A stretch of 64,000 nucleotides of DNA from Bradyrhizobium elkanii WSM2783 (GTDB taxonomy: Bacteria > Pseudomonadota > Alphaproteobacteria > Rhizobiales > Xanthobacteraceae): assembly GCF_000472865.1 (NCBI RefSeq), contig NZ_AXAP01000001.1:367461-431460 (forward strand), given 5' to 3'. The first letter of the stretch is position 1; every line of letters begins with the position of its first letter. The notes beneath the pieces were generated by a model that ran no database searches, was not told the DNA's origin, and worked only from the letters and a program-made list of their open reading frames with translations. Positions 29,782 to 38,265 of the stretch are shown in pieces. The translations under genes were made by a program, and so were the position numbers.

Positions 29782-29943
29782 ATGAGCACATCCGACGACA
29801 AAGAGCGCAACCGCGAGATCGCCGAGAACGAGGCCGAGCGGCAGATGATCGGCGCCGTCCGCGTCAGCACATGGGCGATTGCCGTCACCATCATTGTCGC
29901 CGCGATCGCAGCCGGCATCGTCTGGGCCTGGCTCAGCCGCTAG
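29782..29943 (+). CDS. Small single-pass membrane protein
   Basis: 53 residues from ATG 29782, fixed by GGAGG 6 bases upstream. A charged N-terminal half (STSDDKERNREIAENEAERQ) is followed by one transmembrane helix (WAIAVTIIVAAIAAGIVWAWL). It starts 32 bases after the CxxCH protein gene on the same strand and may be its partner. No known family. Confidence 0.7.
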   Translation: MSTSDDKERNREIAENEAERQMIGAVRVSTWAIAVTIIVAAIAAGIVWAWLSR

Positions 29944-29984
29944 AGTTCCGTAGCCCGGGTAGCTCTGCGGACGCCTGTTGATGC

Positions 29985-30130
29985 GCCCTCTCCCCTTGTG
30001 GGAGAGGGCAGCTCAGCCATTGGCCACAGCTTCGTTTGGGTGAGGGGTTCTCTCCACGCGCACAGGCGCCTGCGGAGACAACCTCTCATCCGGCGCTTCG
30101 CGCCACCTTCTCCCACAAGGGGAGAAGGGA
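29985..30130. repeat. Interspersed bimodular repeat, family 2 (copy 2)
   Basis: Starts GCCCTCTCCCCTTGTGGGAG, has GTTTGGGTGAGGGGTTCTC in the middle and ends CCTTCTCCCACAAGGGGAG. It separates convergent genes and ends 2 bases before the GST stop codon. Confidence 0.9.
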
Positions 30131-30132
30131 CC

Positions 30133-30777
30133 TCACGCGTAGTGCTTCAATCGCTTCCCTGGCAACAGATCGTAAGCCGACTTCCAACCCGGAAGCGCCG
30201 CGATGCGGCCTAGCCACGCATGAATGGCCGGGTGGCTCTTGGCGAACTCATAGCCAGTCTCGTCGCTCGGATAATGCAGATAGGCCATCATCGAGAAATC
30301 GGTCACCGTCGGCCGCTCGCCGAGCACGAAGGCTTTGTCCTGCAGATGCCGCTTGAGGATGCCGAGATAATCGTCGATCCGCCCGCGCAGAAACTTCAGC
30401 ACATCCGGATTCGGCGACGGCATGAAGGTGCGCTGGAAGCGGTAGGTTGCCATGTAGCCGGTGAGCTTGTGATTGTCCCAGAACAGCCAACGCAGCAGCT
30501 CGAACTGTTCCTGCGCATTGCCGGCGCCGAACCGGCCATATTGCTCGGCGAGCTTCAACAGGATCGGCGCGGTCTGGGTCAGGCGCACGCCGTCCTCCTC
30601 CAGCACCGGGATCTCGCCCATCGGGTTGACGTTGGCGCGCCATTCCGCAGTCCGCGTCACGCCGCCGCCGAAATCGGTCCACACGCCCTCGAACGTCTCG
30701 CCGCACAATGTCAGCATCAGCGCGAGCTTGTAGCTGTTCCCGGACTCCGGGAAGTAGTGTAGCCGGTAGGCAGGCAT
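30133..30777 (-). CDS. Glutathione S-transferase family protein
   Basis: 214 residues from the ATG complementary to 30775-30777, chosen over 30813 because AGGAG lies 6 bases upstream. Thioredoxin-like N-terminal domain (YRLHYFPESGNSYKLALML, with NPMGEIPVLEEDG carrying the cis-Pro) and an all-helical C-terminal domain (FLRGRIDDYLGILKRHLQDKAFVLGERPTVTDFSMMAYLHY, with the N-capping box TVTDFS). Catalytic Ser-type residue likely in ESGNSYK. Cytoplasmic glutathione-dependent conjugation or isomerisation; substrate unknown. Divergent from a TetR regulator, which probably controls it. Confidence 0.92.
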   Translation of the reverse strand: MPAYRLHYFPESGNSYKLALMLTLCGETFEGVWTDFGGGVTRTAEWRANVNPMGEIPVLEEDGVRLTQTAPILLKLAEQYGRFGAGNAQEQFELLRWLFWDNHKLTGYMATYRFQRTFMPSPNPDVLKFLRGRIDDYLGILKRHLQDKAFVLGERPTVTDFSMMAYLHYPSDETGYEFAKSHPAIHAWLGRIAALPGWKSAYDLLPGKRLKHYA

Positions 30778-30839
30778 AGGGCGCTCCTGTTCGTTGGTCC
30801 GACTTGCCAGCACAGGCTACGATACGTATAATTCGAAAA

Positions 30840-30857
30840 ACAGAACATTTGTTCTGT
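30840..30857. promoter_or_regulatory. Candidate TetR operator, perfect inverted repeat
   Basis: ACAGAACATTTGTTCTGT: 8-base arms with a 2-base centre, lying between the divergent GST and TetR genes and 35 bases before the TetR start. Size and place fit an autoregulatory TetR-family site. Inferred, not shown. Confidence 0.6.
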
Positions 30858-30892
30858 AGGCGGTGCAAGGCAGCAATGCAACAGGAGTCACA

Positions 30893-31489
30893 TTGGCGAG
30901 AGAGGCCGACCAGGAGATAAGCGCGCGCGAGCGTCCGCTGATGGAAGCGACCCTGCGTATCATCGGCCGTTCCGGCATCGATCGCGTGACCCATCGCGCG
31001 GTCGCGGCCGAAGCCGGCATGTCGCTCGGCGCCGTAACGCATCATTTTGCCACGCGCGATATTTTGGTCGACGCAGCGCTGCGCTTTGCATTGACGCGCG
31101 AGGTCGGCCGGCTGCAGGCCTTGGCGCTCAGCTTGCAAAGCAAGGCGTTCGATGCCGAAGCCTGGATCGAGGAACTCGTCGGCTGGTACGGGCAGGAACT
31201 GAAGACGCAAGCGGACATTCACATTGCCTGCTATGAGGTGTTCCTGGCCGCCGCACGCAGCGAGCGCTACCGGCCCATCGTGGCTGAATGGTTCGACACC
31301 TGGCGGCAAAGCTCCGAGCTCGCGCTGCGCGCAGCCGGCTCGATGAGCCCACGCGCGCATGCCGAGCTGTTCGTTGCCGCGCTGATCGGAATCCTGCTGC
31401 AGCAACTCGCCATTCCGCGCCGCAACTTCCGGCAGGAGACCAGGGCGGCGCTGCTCGAGTTGGTCGAGGGACTGATCGGGAAGAGGTGA
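30893..31489 (+). CDS. TetR family transcriptional regulator
   Basis: 198 residues from a TTG at 30893 with AGGAG 5 bases upstream; a GTG at 30863 would add 10 residues. The N-terminal helix-turn-helix is clear: ATLRIIGRSGIDRVTHRAVAAEAGMSLGAVTHHFATRDILVDAALRF. The C-terminal ligand domain is helical and not diagnostic. It is divergent from the GST gene, with a perfect 18-base inverted repeat between them, so it likely represses GST and itself until an electrophile or its conjugate binds. Confidence 0.9.
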   Translation: MAREADQEISARERPLMEATLRIIGRSGIDRVTHRAVAAEAGMSLGAVTHHFATRDILVDAALRFALTREVGRLQALALSLQSKAFDAEAWIEELVGWYGQELKTQADIHIACYEVFLAAARSERYRPIVAEWFDTWRQSSELALRAAGSMSPRAHAELFVAALIGILLQQLAIPRRNFRQETRAALLELVEGLIGKR

Positions 31490-31529
31490 GCCTACGAGCT
31501 CACTTCGCGACGACGGCGCCAATTGTTGC

Positions 31530-31674
31530 GCCCTCTCCCCTTGTGGGAGAGGGCAGCTCAGTCATTGGCCACAAGTTCGTTTGGGTGAGGGGTTCTCTCC
31601 ACGCGCACAGGTGCCCGCGGAGACAACCCCTCATCCGGCGCTTCGCGCCACCTTCTCCCACAAGGGGAGAAGGG
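31530..31674. repeat. Interspersed bimodular repeat, family 2 (copy 3)
   Basis: Nearly identical to the copy at 29985 (same left and right modules and same TTGGCCACA and GGAGACAACC segments). It lies between convergent genes and ends 7 bases before the CoA-transferase stop codon. The close identity of these two copies, about 1.5 kb apart, suggests recent duplication. Confidence 0.9.
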
Positions 31675-31681
31675 TCGGCGT

Positions 31682-32887
31682 TTATGCCACCGCGCCGCTC
31701 GCGCGCAGCTTGCTGATATCAGCCTCGTCATATCCCGCCTGCCGCAGGATCTCGTCGGAGTGCTCGCCGACTTCCGGGGGCTTGCGCGGCTGCACCTTTT
31801 TCTCGCCGTCGATGAAGATCGGGCTGTTGACGGTCAGCATGGTGTCGTTCTCGAATCGCACCAGCACTTCGTTCTCGATCATCTGCTTGTCGGTCGGGAT
31901 GTCGTCGAGGATGCCGACCACGCCGAACACGAGACCACTGCCGTCGAGGATCTTGCGCCACTCGGCGAGGTCCTTGGTCGCGAAGACTTCGTCGAGGATC
32001 TTGATCAGTTCCACCGAGCGGGCATGGCGGCCGGCCTTGGTGGCGAAGCGTTCGTCGGCGACGAGGTCCTCGCGGCCGAGGCAGCGCGCCAGCGTCGGCC
32101 ATTGCCGTTCCTCGTTGAGCAGCGACAGGATGATCCAGCGGCCGTCCTTGCACTTGTAGTGGTTGGTCACCGCGTTCAGCGCCTCTTCGCGCGGCTTGCG
32201 CTTGGAGAATTTCGCGCCGCAAAGCTTTGCCTGCGCCAGCACGCTGTTGGCCCAGACGCCGTTCGCCATCAGATTGGTCGAGACGTGCGAGCCCTTGCCG
32301 GTGCGTTCGCGCTTGAACAGCGCGGTGACGATCGCGCCGTAGAACGCCATCGCGCAGGGGTGGTCGCCCATGCCGGCGACTGAGCGCGCTGGCGTGGTGT
32401 CCTCATCTGCGCGCACCAGGTCCATCAGGCCGGAGCGCGCCCAATAGGCGTTGCTGTCGAAGCCCGGCTTGTTGGCCTCCTCGCCCTTTTCGCCATAGCC
32501 GGTGAAGGAGGCGTAGATCAGGCGGTCGTTGAGATGGGCGAGGTGGTCATGGGTGATGCCGAGCTTGGCGCGCACCTGCGGCGGCATGTTGGTGATGAAG
32601 ACGTCGGCTTCAGTGACGAGCTTGTACAGCACCGCCTGCGCCTCCGGCTTGGTGAGGTCGAGCGCCAGGCTCTTCTTGTTGCGCGCTTCCAGCAGCCAGG
32701 CGAAATTGTGCTCGGTATGGGGATAGCCGGGCAGGTTCGGCAGGTTGCGGTAGGGATCGCCGGCCCCGGGCGGCTCGATCTTGATCACATCGGCGCCGAA
32801 GTCGGACAGCACGGTCGCGGCCGCCGGCGCCGCAATGAAGCTCGCGCAGTCCAGAACCTTCAAGCCTTCAAAGATGCCTTTTTCCAT
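31682..32887 (-). CDS. Class III (CaiB/BaiF family) acyl-CoA transferase
   Basis: 401 residues from the ATG complementary to 32885-32887 with GGGAG 10 bases upstream; a start at 32926 would add 13. Family motifs: LKVLDCASFIAAPAAATVLSDFGADVIKIEPPGAGDPYR at the N-terminus, NKKSLALDL, YASFTGYGEKG and the catalytic aspartate region GFDSNAYWARSGLM. These interlocked dimers move CoA between carboxylates. Substrate pair cannot be read; in Bradyrhizobium many such enzymes act in aromatic, oxalate/formate or carnitine-like breakdown. No acyl-CoA dehydrogenase or ligase is next to it. Confidence 0.93.
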   Translation of the reverse strand: MEKGIFEGLKVLDCASFIAAPAAATVLSDFGADVIKIEPPGAGDPYRNLPNLPGYPHTEHNFAWLLEARNKKSLALDLTKPEAQAVLYKLVTEADVFITNMPPQVRAKLGITHDHLAHLNDRLIYASFTGYGEKGEEANKPGFDSNAYWARSGLMDLVRADEDTTPARSVAGMGDHPCAMAFYGAIVTALFKRERTGKGSHVSTNLMANGVWANSVLAQAKLCGAKFSKRKPREEALNAVTNHYKCKDGRWIILSLLNEERQWPTLARCLGREDLVADERFATKAGRHARSVELIKILDEVFATKDLAEWRKILDGSGLVFGVVGILDDIPTDKQMIENEVLVRFENDTMLTVNSPIFIDGEKKVQPRKPPEVGEHSDEILRQAGYDEADISKLRASGAVA

Positions 32888-33008
32888 CGTGCCGTCGCTC
32901 CCGTGACGTTTGTTGCTGTTGTTCATGAGGCGGAATTACCGCTGCCGATGATCCCGAGGAAGCGACATTTGACCTATCTGGGGTGGGGGATGCAACGGCT
33001 GTTTCGGC

Positions 33009-33094
33009 CGTCATTGCGAGGAGCGGAGCGACGAAGCAATCCATGCCTCCGCGAGCATGGAGAAATGGATTGCTTCGCTTCGATCGCAACGACG
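33009..33094. repeat. Interspersed inverted repeat, family 1 (copy 2)
   Basis: CGTCATTGCGAGGAGCGGAG and the mirror ending GATCGCAACGACG, with GAAGCAATCCAT and ATGGATTGCTTC inside. Same family as 18035-18112. It occupies the gap upstream of the CoA-transferase. Confidence 0.85.
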
Positions 33095-33120
33095 TGGAGA
33101 GAGCCGCGCATTCCAATCTA

Positions 33121-33248
33121 TCCCCTCACCCTGAGGAGAGCGCGGAGCGCTCGTCTCGAAGGGCGAGGCCACCGGCGGGGCCTCATGGTTCTCGAAGCGA
33201 TGCGCAGCATCGTCTCGAGACGCGCTGCGCGCTCCTCACCATAAGGGG
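33121..33248. repeat. Interspersed inverted repeat, family 6
   Basis: CCCCTCACCCTGAGGAG at the left is mirrored by CTCCTCACCATAAGGGG at the right; inside, GGAGCGCTCGTCTCGAAGG and TTCTCGAAGCGATGC belong to the same type. It lies downstream of putA. The rest of the 32888-33284 gap shows only family 1 copy 2. Confidence 0.78.
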
Positions 33249-33284
33249 CCGACAGCGGTGCTAGCCCGTCATTGCGGCGTTGGC

Positions 33285-36200
33285 TTACTCCCCGCCCGCC
33301 AGCAGCGCCGCATTGCCGCCGGCTGCCGCCGTATTGATCGTCACGGTCTGCTCGGTCGCAAACCGCGCCAGATAATGCGGCCCGCCGGCCTTGGGCCCGG
33401 TGCCGGAGAGACCGCAGCCGCCGAACGGCTGCACGCCGACGACAGCGCCGATCATGTTGCGATTGACGTAGATGTTACCGACCGAAAGGCGCTCGACGAT
33501 ATCCTCGACGGCGTCGTCGATGCGCGAGTGGACGCCGAGCGTCAGCCCGTAGCCCGTCGCTTCGATCGCACGCAGCACGTCATCAAGATTTTCCGCGCGA
33601 TAGCGCACCACGTGCAGGATCGGGCCGAACACCTCTTCGGTGAGCTGGCTAGCGCTCGCCAGTTCGAAGATATGCGGCGCGACGAAGTTGCCCTCCGGTG
33701 CAGTGCCGGCGAAATGCACGCGCGCCTCCCGCTTCATCCGCGCGATGTGCGCATCGAGCCGCTGTTTTGCCTCCGCATCGATCACCGGTCCGACATGGGT
33801 TGAGGGATCGGTGGGATCGCCAAGTTTCAATTCGCGCGCCGCGCCCGCGATCATCTCGATCGTGCGGTCGGCGACGTCGTCCTGGACGAACAGCAGCCGC
33901 AGCGCCGAGCAACGCTGTCCGGCCGAGCGGAACGCCGAGGTCACGACATCGTCGGCGACCTGCTCGGGGAGCGCCGTGGCATCGACGATCATCGCATTGA
34001 TGCCGCCGGTCTCGGCGATCAGCGGCACGATCGGGCCGTCCTTGGCGGCCAGCGTGCGGTTGATTGATCGCGCGACTTCGGTCGAGCCGGTGAAGACGAC
34101 GCCTGCGATGTCCGGATGCGCCACCAGTGCCGCGCCGATCCGGCCGTCGCCTTGCACGAGCTGCAGGGCGGAAGCAGGCACGCCCGCCTCGTGCAATAGC
34201 GCGACTGCCTCAGTTGCGATCAACGGCGTCTGCTCGGCCGGCTTTGCCACCACCGAATTACCTGCCATCAGCGCTGCCGTCACTTGGCCGAGGAAGATCG
34301 CCAATGGAAAATTCCACGGCGAGATCGCGACGAAGACGCCGCGGCCGCGCAAGACGAGCGTGTTGCTCTCGCCGGTCGGTCCCGACATCGCCTCGCCGTC
34401 GCCGAACAGCTTGCGGCCCTGCGCGGCGTAGTAGCGGCAGAAATCGGTGGCCTCGCGCACCTCGGAGAGCGCGTCGTCCAGCGTCTTGCCGCCTTCGCGC
34501 TGCAGCAGCGCGATGAAATGCGCGGCACGTTGCTGCAACAGCTCCGCGGCGCGTTCGAGGATTTGAGCGCGCGTCTCGGCCGGCGTCCGGCTCCAGCGGG
34601 CAAATCCGCCGCGCGCCGCGGCGACCGCGGCACTCGCCTGTTCTGGCGTGACCTCGCTGCTGGCAGCCGTCGGCGCTGTTTCGGCGTCGACCGCCGTCAG
34701 CAGGCCATGCAGCGCGGCGCGTTCGCCGAACTCGATCCCGCGCGAATTCTGCCGCTCCGGCCGATAGAGATCCTGCGGCAGCGGGATGTTCGGATGGCGC
34801 GCATGCTCTGCCGTGCCGATGATGTCGGTCGGCCGGCGCAGCAATGTCTTCGCGGGCACCGCTTCATCGGCCGCGAGCGCGACGAACGACGAATTGGCGC
34901 CGTTCTCGAGCAGCCGTCGCACCAGATAGGCGAGCAGGTCGCGATGGCTGCCGACCGGCGCGTAGGTGCGATAGGCGATATCGGGGCGATCCTTGGCAAG
35001 CTGCGCATAGAGCGCCTCGCCCATGCCATGCAGGCGTTGGAATTCGAAGCTGCTGCCATCGCCGGCCAGCTCCAGGATGGTCGCGACGGTGAGCGCATTG
35101 TGGGTCGCGAATTGCGGAAACAGCCGCGGCCGCAACGCCAACAGCTTCCTTGCGCAGGCGACGTAGTTCAGATCCGTCATCGCCTTGCGGCTGAAGACCG
35201 GATAGTCGGCGAGCCCGCGCTCCTGCGCGCGCTTGATCTCGGTGTCCCAATAGGCTCCCTTGACCAGCCGCACCATCATCCGGCGGTTCAGGCGTTGCGC
35301 AAGCTGACTGGCATAGTCGATCACCTCGCCGGCGCGCTTCTGATAGGCCTGGATGGCGAGGCCGAAGCCGTCCCAGCCGGCAAGCGCATCGTAGCCAAAT
35401 GCCGCGGCGATCACGTCGAGCGACAATTCCAGCCGGTCGGCTTCCTCGGCGTCGACGGTGAAGTTCAGGTTGAATGCCTTGGCCTGCCGCGCGAGCTCGA
35501 CCAGCCGCGGCACCAGCTCACCCATCACGCGGCCGTGGCTCACCGCCTCGAAACGCGGATGCAGCGCGGAGAGCTTGACGGAAATGCCGGGCCGGTCGGG
35601 CAGGGGACGGCTGTCCGCCGCGCGCCCGATCGCCTCGATTGCACGCGCATAGGAATTGAAATAGCGCTCGGCGTCCTCGGCGGTGCGCGCGCCTTCGCCG
35701 AGCATGTCGAAGGAATAGCGCGGTTTCTCAGCCGACTGCGAATGCGCCCGCGACAGCGCCGCCTCGATGGTCTCGCCGAGAACGAAGTGGCTGCCCATCA
35801 GCCGCATCGCCTGCCGCGTGGCGGCACGCACCGCCGGCGCGCCAAGCCGTTTCGTCAGTCGCCCGATCGTGCCCTGCGGCGTTTCCCCGGGCTGGATCAC
35901 GCGCGCAGACATGCCGAGCGCCCAGGCCGAGGCGTTGACCAGGAACGCGCTCGATTTGGTCTCGTGATTGACGAAATCGCCTTGGCCCAGCTTGTCCTCG
36001 ATGAACAGGTCGGCGGTGCGTGCATCCGGTACGCGCAGCAGGGCTTCCGCCAGCACCATCAGTGCCAGGCCCTCCTTTGTCGAGAGCGCGAATTCCCGCA
36101 GCATGTCCTCGATGCCACCCAGCGGATCGTCATTGGTGCGGATCGCCTCGATCAGCCGCGTCGCGGTGGCGTCGATCCGCGCTTCCTGCTCCGCGCCAAG

Positions 36201-36293
36201 CCGCCCATCGGGCAGCAGCCGCGCCGCGATCGCGACATCGTCCGGCGCATAGGCCGCGCTGAAAGGTGGAAGAGAAGCGTATTCGACTGGCAT
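33285..36293 (-). CDS. putA: Bifunctional proline dehydrogenase / L-glutamate gamma-semialdehyde dehydrogenase PutA
   Basis: 1002 residues, the length of the short (type A) PutA found in rhizobia, without the ribbon-helix-helix DNA-binding domain of E. coli PutA. The FAD proline dehydrogenase barrel covers about residues 80-480 (RPGISVKLSALHPR, MVRLVKGAYWDTEIKRAQ, FATHNALTVA), and the NAD aldehyde dehydrogenase about 520-990 (SPWNFPLAIFLGQVTAAL, ETGGINAMIVD, catalytic Cys795 in SAGQRCSALR). It oxidises proline to glutamate with channelling of the intermediate, as carbon, nitrogen and symbiosis-linked fuel. Divergent from an Lrp-type gene that is its likely activator. Confidence 0.97.
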   Translation of the reverse strand: MPVEYASLPPFSAAYAPDDVAIAARLLPDGRLGAEQEARIDATATRLIEAIRTNDDPLGGIEDMLREFALSTKEGLALMVLAEALLRVPDARTADLFIEDKLGQGDFVNHETKSSAFLVNASAWALGMSARVIQPGETPQGTIGRLTKRLGAPAVRAATRQAMRLMGSHFVLGETIEAALSRAHSQSAEKPRYSFDMLGEGARTAEDAERYFNSYARAIEAIGRAADSRPLPDRPGISVKLSALHPRFEAVSHGRVMGELVPRLVELARQAKAFNLNFTVDAEEADRLELSLDVIAAAFGYDALAGWDGFGLAIQAYQKRAGEVIDYASQLAQRLNRRMMVRLVKGAYWDTEIKRAQERGLADYPVFSRKAMTDLNYVACARKLLALRPRLFPQFATHNALTVATILELAGDGSSFEFQRLHGMGEALYAQLAKDRPDIAYRTYAPVGSHRDLLAYLVRRLLENGANSSFVALAADEAVPAKTLLRRPTDIIGTAEHARHPNIPLPQDLYRPERQNSRGIEFGERAALHGLLTAVDAETAPTAASSEVTPEQASAAVAAARGGFARWSRTPAETRAQILERAAELLQQRAAHFIALLQREGGKTLDDALSEVREATDFCRYYAAQGRKLFGDGEAMSGPTGESNTLVLRGRGVFVAISPWNFPLAIFLGQVTAALMAGNSVVAKPAEQTPLIATEAVALLHEAGVPASALQLVQGDGRIGAALVAHPDIAGVVFTGSTEVARSINRTLAAKDGPIVPLIAETGGINAMIVDATALPEQVADDVVTSAFRSAGQRCSALRLLFVQDDVADRTIEMIAGAARELKLGDPTDPSTHVGPVIDAEAKQRLDAHIARMKREARVHFAGTAPEGNFVAPHIFELASASQLTEEVFGPILHVVRYRAENLDDVLRAIEATGYGLTLGVHSRIDDAVEDIVERLSVGNIYVNRNMIGAVVGVQPFGGCGLSGTGPKAGGPHYLARFATEQTVTINTAAAGGNAALLAGGE

Positions 36294-36405
36294 GGCGTTT
36301 TCCTCAGACCCACCAAAACGCTACTTCCATCCGAACCGTATTTCGATAGACATATTCGTCCATATGCCTTAGAAAATCAGCCAATATGACTATTATGGTT
36401 GATAT
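36294..36405. promoter_or_regulatory. putA/Lrp-type regulator intergenic control region
   Basis: An AT-rich 112 bases between divergent genes. It carries CATAT and ATATG half-sites at 36351-36366 and further TATGA/TTGATATATG segments near the regulator start, the loosely palindromic AT-rich pattern Lrp-family proteins favour. Exact sites are not defined. Confidence 0.4.
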
Positions 36406-36870
36406 ATGCCGGATTTAGATAAAACGGACCGCAAAATCCTCGAAATTCTGCAGGACGACGGCCGAATCGCCAATGTCGAGCTGGCGGAGCGCATCGGGCT
36501 GTCGCCGACCTCGGTCGGCGAACGGCTGAAGCGGCTGCAGCGCGAGGGATTTGTCGAGGGGTTCGGCGCCCGCCTCAATCCGCACCGGCTGGGCCTCGGG
36601 CTGCTCGTGTTCGTTGAGGTGATGCTCGACAAGACGACGCCCGATGTCTTCGAAAAATTCGCGCACGCCGTGCGGGCCGCGCCTGAGGTCCTGGAGTGCC
36701 ACATGGTCGCTGGCGGCTTCGATTATCTGGTGAAGGCGCGCGTCGCCGACATGACCGCCTATCGCCGTTTCCTCGGCGAGAGCCTCCTCGCGCTCCCCGG
36801 CGTGAAGGAGACGCGCACTTACGCCGTGATGGAAGAGGTCAAGCGCGACGCGCCGCTGCCGGTTGCCTAG
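36406..36870 (+). CDS. Lrp/AsnC family regulator, probable putA activator (PutR type)
   Basis: 154 residues. N-terminal helix-turn-helix (DKTDRKILEILQDDGRIANVELAERIGLSPTSVGERLKRLQREGFVEGFGARL) and C-terminal RAM ligand-binding domain (VFVEVMLDKTTPDVFEKFAHAVRAAPEVLECHMVAGGFDYLVKARVADMTAYRRFLGE). Divergent from putA with 112 bases between starts, matching PutR of Rhodobacter, Agrobacterium and Bradyrhizobium, which activates putA in response to proline. That role is inferred from context. Confidence 0.93.
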   Translation: MPDLDKTDRKILEILQDDGRIANVELAERIGLSPTSVGERLKRLQREGFVEGFGARLNPHRLGLGLLVFVEVMLDKTTPDVFEKFAHAVRAAPEVLECHMVAGGFDYLVKARVADMTAYRRFLGESLLALPGVKETRTYAVMEEVKRDAPLPVA

Positions 36871-36971
36871 CACTTTCGTTGGGCGAGATGTGATCCACAG
36901 GTTCCGCTTCGGCATATTGGCAGGACCGGGACGTCACGCTAATCCTTGCTTCCTCTTTGGGCGCAGGGCGC

Positions 36972-37622
36972 ATGAGCAACACGGATCAATCGATGCATCA
37001 CGGCCCACGCGCAACGCTCGCAGGCGTCTGCGCCGGCCTGCTGGCGCTCCTTGCCAGCCCAGCCGCTTGCGCCGAGATGAGCGCGGCGGTCGAGGCGCTC
37101 TACACGTCGGTGTCGATCTATCCCCCGTCGGCGAACGCGATGACGGTCTGCTACGGCTTCGTCTGCCGGCGTCGCGAGACCCTGGATTTCAGCGCTGCCG
37201 ACCGCGCCGCGCTGACGCAGATCATGAATGCGGGCCGCGCCTCCGCGGCGGCCGAGCGTGCTGCGGTGCAAAAAGCAGTGATGTGGTTCGACCGTCGCAT
37301 GGGCCCGATCATCGGCACCGACAAGCGCGTGGCGAAGGCCGATTTCCGCTATTTCGACGACAAGCACAATTACGATTGCTGGGACACCACCCGCAACACC
37401 ACGAGCCTGCTCCTGGTCCTGCAGCAATGGAATCTGCTGAAACACCACATCGTTGGGGATCCGCATTACCGCGGCAACACGCTGGTGCTGCAGACGCCGC
37501 ACAACACCGCGGTGCTGGTCGAACGCGCCACCAAGGTGGAATGGGCCGTCGATCTCTGGCCGCGTGGCTATCTGCAGCCGCCGGACGTCATGCCCGTCGC
37601 CCAATGGGTCACGGAGGACTGA
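36972..37622 (+). CDS. Exported conserved protein, function unknown
   Basis: 216 residues from ATG 36972; an in-frame upstream start at 36957 would add 5 residues. A signal peptide (hydrophobic GVCAGLLALLASPAACA, cleavage near residue 35). The mature part has two close cysteines (VCYGFVCRRRE) and a conserved-looking tail with DKHNYDCWDTTRNTTSLLLVLQQWNLLKHHIVGDPHYRG and VEWAVDLWPRGY. It looks like a periplasmic protein of a rhizobial-only family. Neighbours do not indicate a role. Confidence 0.78.
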   Translation: MSNTDQSMHHGPRATLAGVCAGLLALLASPAACAEMSAAVEALYTSVSIYPPSANAMTVCYGFVCRRRETLDFSAADRAALTQIMNAGRASAAAERAAVQKAVMWFDRRMGPIIGTDKRVAKADFRYFDDKHNYDCWDTTRNTTSLLLVLQQWNLLKHHIVGDPHYRGNTLVLQTPHNTAVLVERATKVEWAVDLWPRGYLQPPDVMPVAQWVTED

Positions 37623-37739
37623 AAGTGGCCGACGCGCGGATGCGCGCGCTCAGCTCCTTGTGAACGCTTCCCTCTGGTGGAATTTGTTTGGACGTCACCC
37701 CCAGACGCATCCCCGAGAGTGCGACCTTTGCTGGGTATC

Positions 37740-37940
37740 CTAGACTTTCAAATTCTCCGCCGATGTCCGGCCACGATTAGCGATCTCGTCGTACTCGACC
37801 GACTGCCCCTCATTGAGCGTCGTAAGCCCGGCCTTCTGAACCGCTGAGATATGAACGAATATGTCCTTGCCACCCGATGAGGGTTGAATGAATCCGTAGC
37901 CCTTGGTCGGGTTGAACCATTTTACAGTACCTTTAGCCAT
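37740..37940 (-). CDS. Cold-shock-domain protein, CspA family
   Basis: 66 residues, full family length. RNA-binding motifs RNP1 (KGYGFIQP) and RNP2 (DIFVHISAV) are intact, within [22 protein letters not shown] stands 8 bases before the ATG. An OB-fold that melts RNA structure in the cytoplasm. The 325 bases upstream (37941-38265) show no gene; a long 5' leader, common for cspA genes, may lie there. Confidence 0.96.
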   Translation of the reverse strand: MAKGTVKWFNPTKGYGFIQPSSGGKDIFVHISAVQKAGLTTLNEGQSVEYDEIANRGRTSAENLKV

Positions 37941-38265
37941 TCACGTCGTCTCCGGCGGAAAATCAAATAATTAAACGAGCGTGCCGGTCCCCGCACACCC
38001 CGGCATGTTCGCAAGGCGCAGGATAACGCAGATTGCGTCGCGCTTGGTAGGGCAAAGCTCACGCGTGATTTTGGCGGAAACACGCCGTTTCGCGGCGCTT
38101 TTGCGCCCTTTTGCCTATTTACCGTTCATTCCCGTGGAAAAGATCGGCCAATCGCGGCAAGTCTCGGGCATCTGGCGCGGCCGCAGCTTCGTAAGTCAGC
38201 GCTCACTATCAGCGCATGCCGACGTTGACGATGCGGCAGCGGCCGCCGCGATTAGCAGATGATAG
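37941..38265. other. Intergenic region, presumed cspA leader and promoter
   Basis: 325 bases between the redox cyclase gene and the cold-shock gene, both on the minus strand. A plus-strand open frame of 93 codons here has no ribosome site and no coding look. The part next to cspA is AT-richer (AAATCAAATAATTAAAC) than the surroundings, as expected of a promoter or leader. Confidence 0.45.

Noticed and set aside
34284..36389. Plus-strand open frame of about 700 codons opposite putA
   Set aside because: Antisense shadow of a certain gene in GC-rich DNA; composition is Arg/Ala/Gly-rich with no domain and no ribosome site.
37981..38262. 93-codon plus-strand frame between the cyclase and cspA
   Set aside because: No ribosome site, no domain, and likely part of the cspA leader/promoter region.
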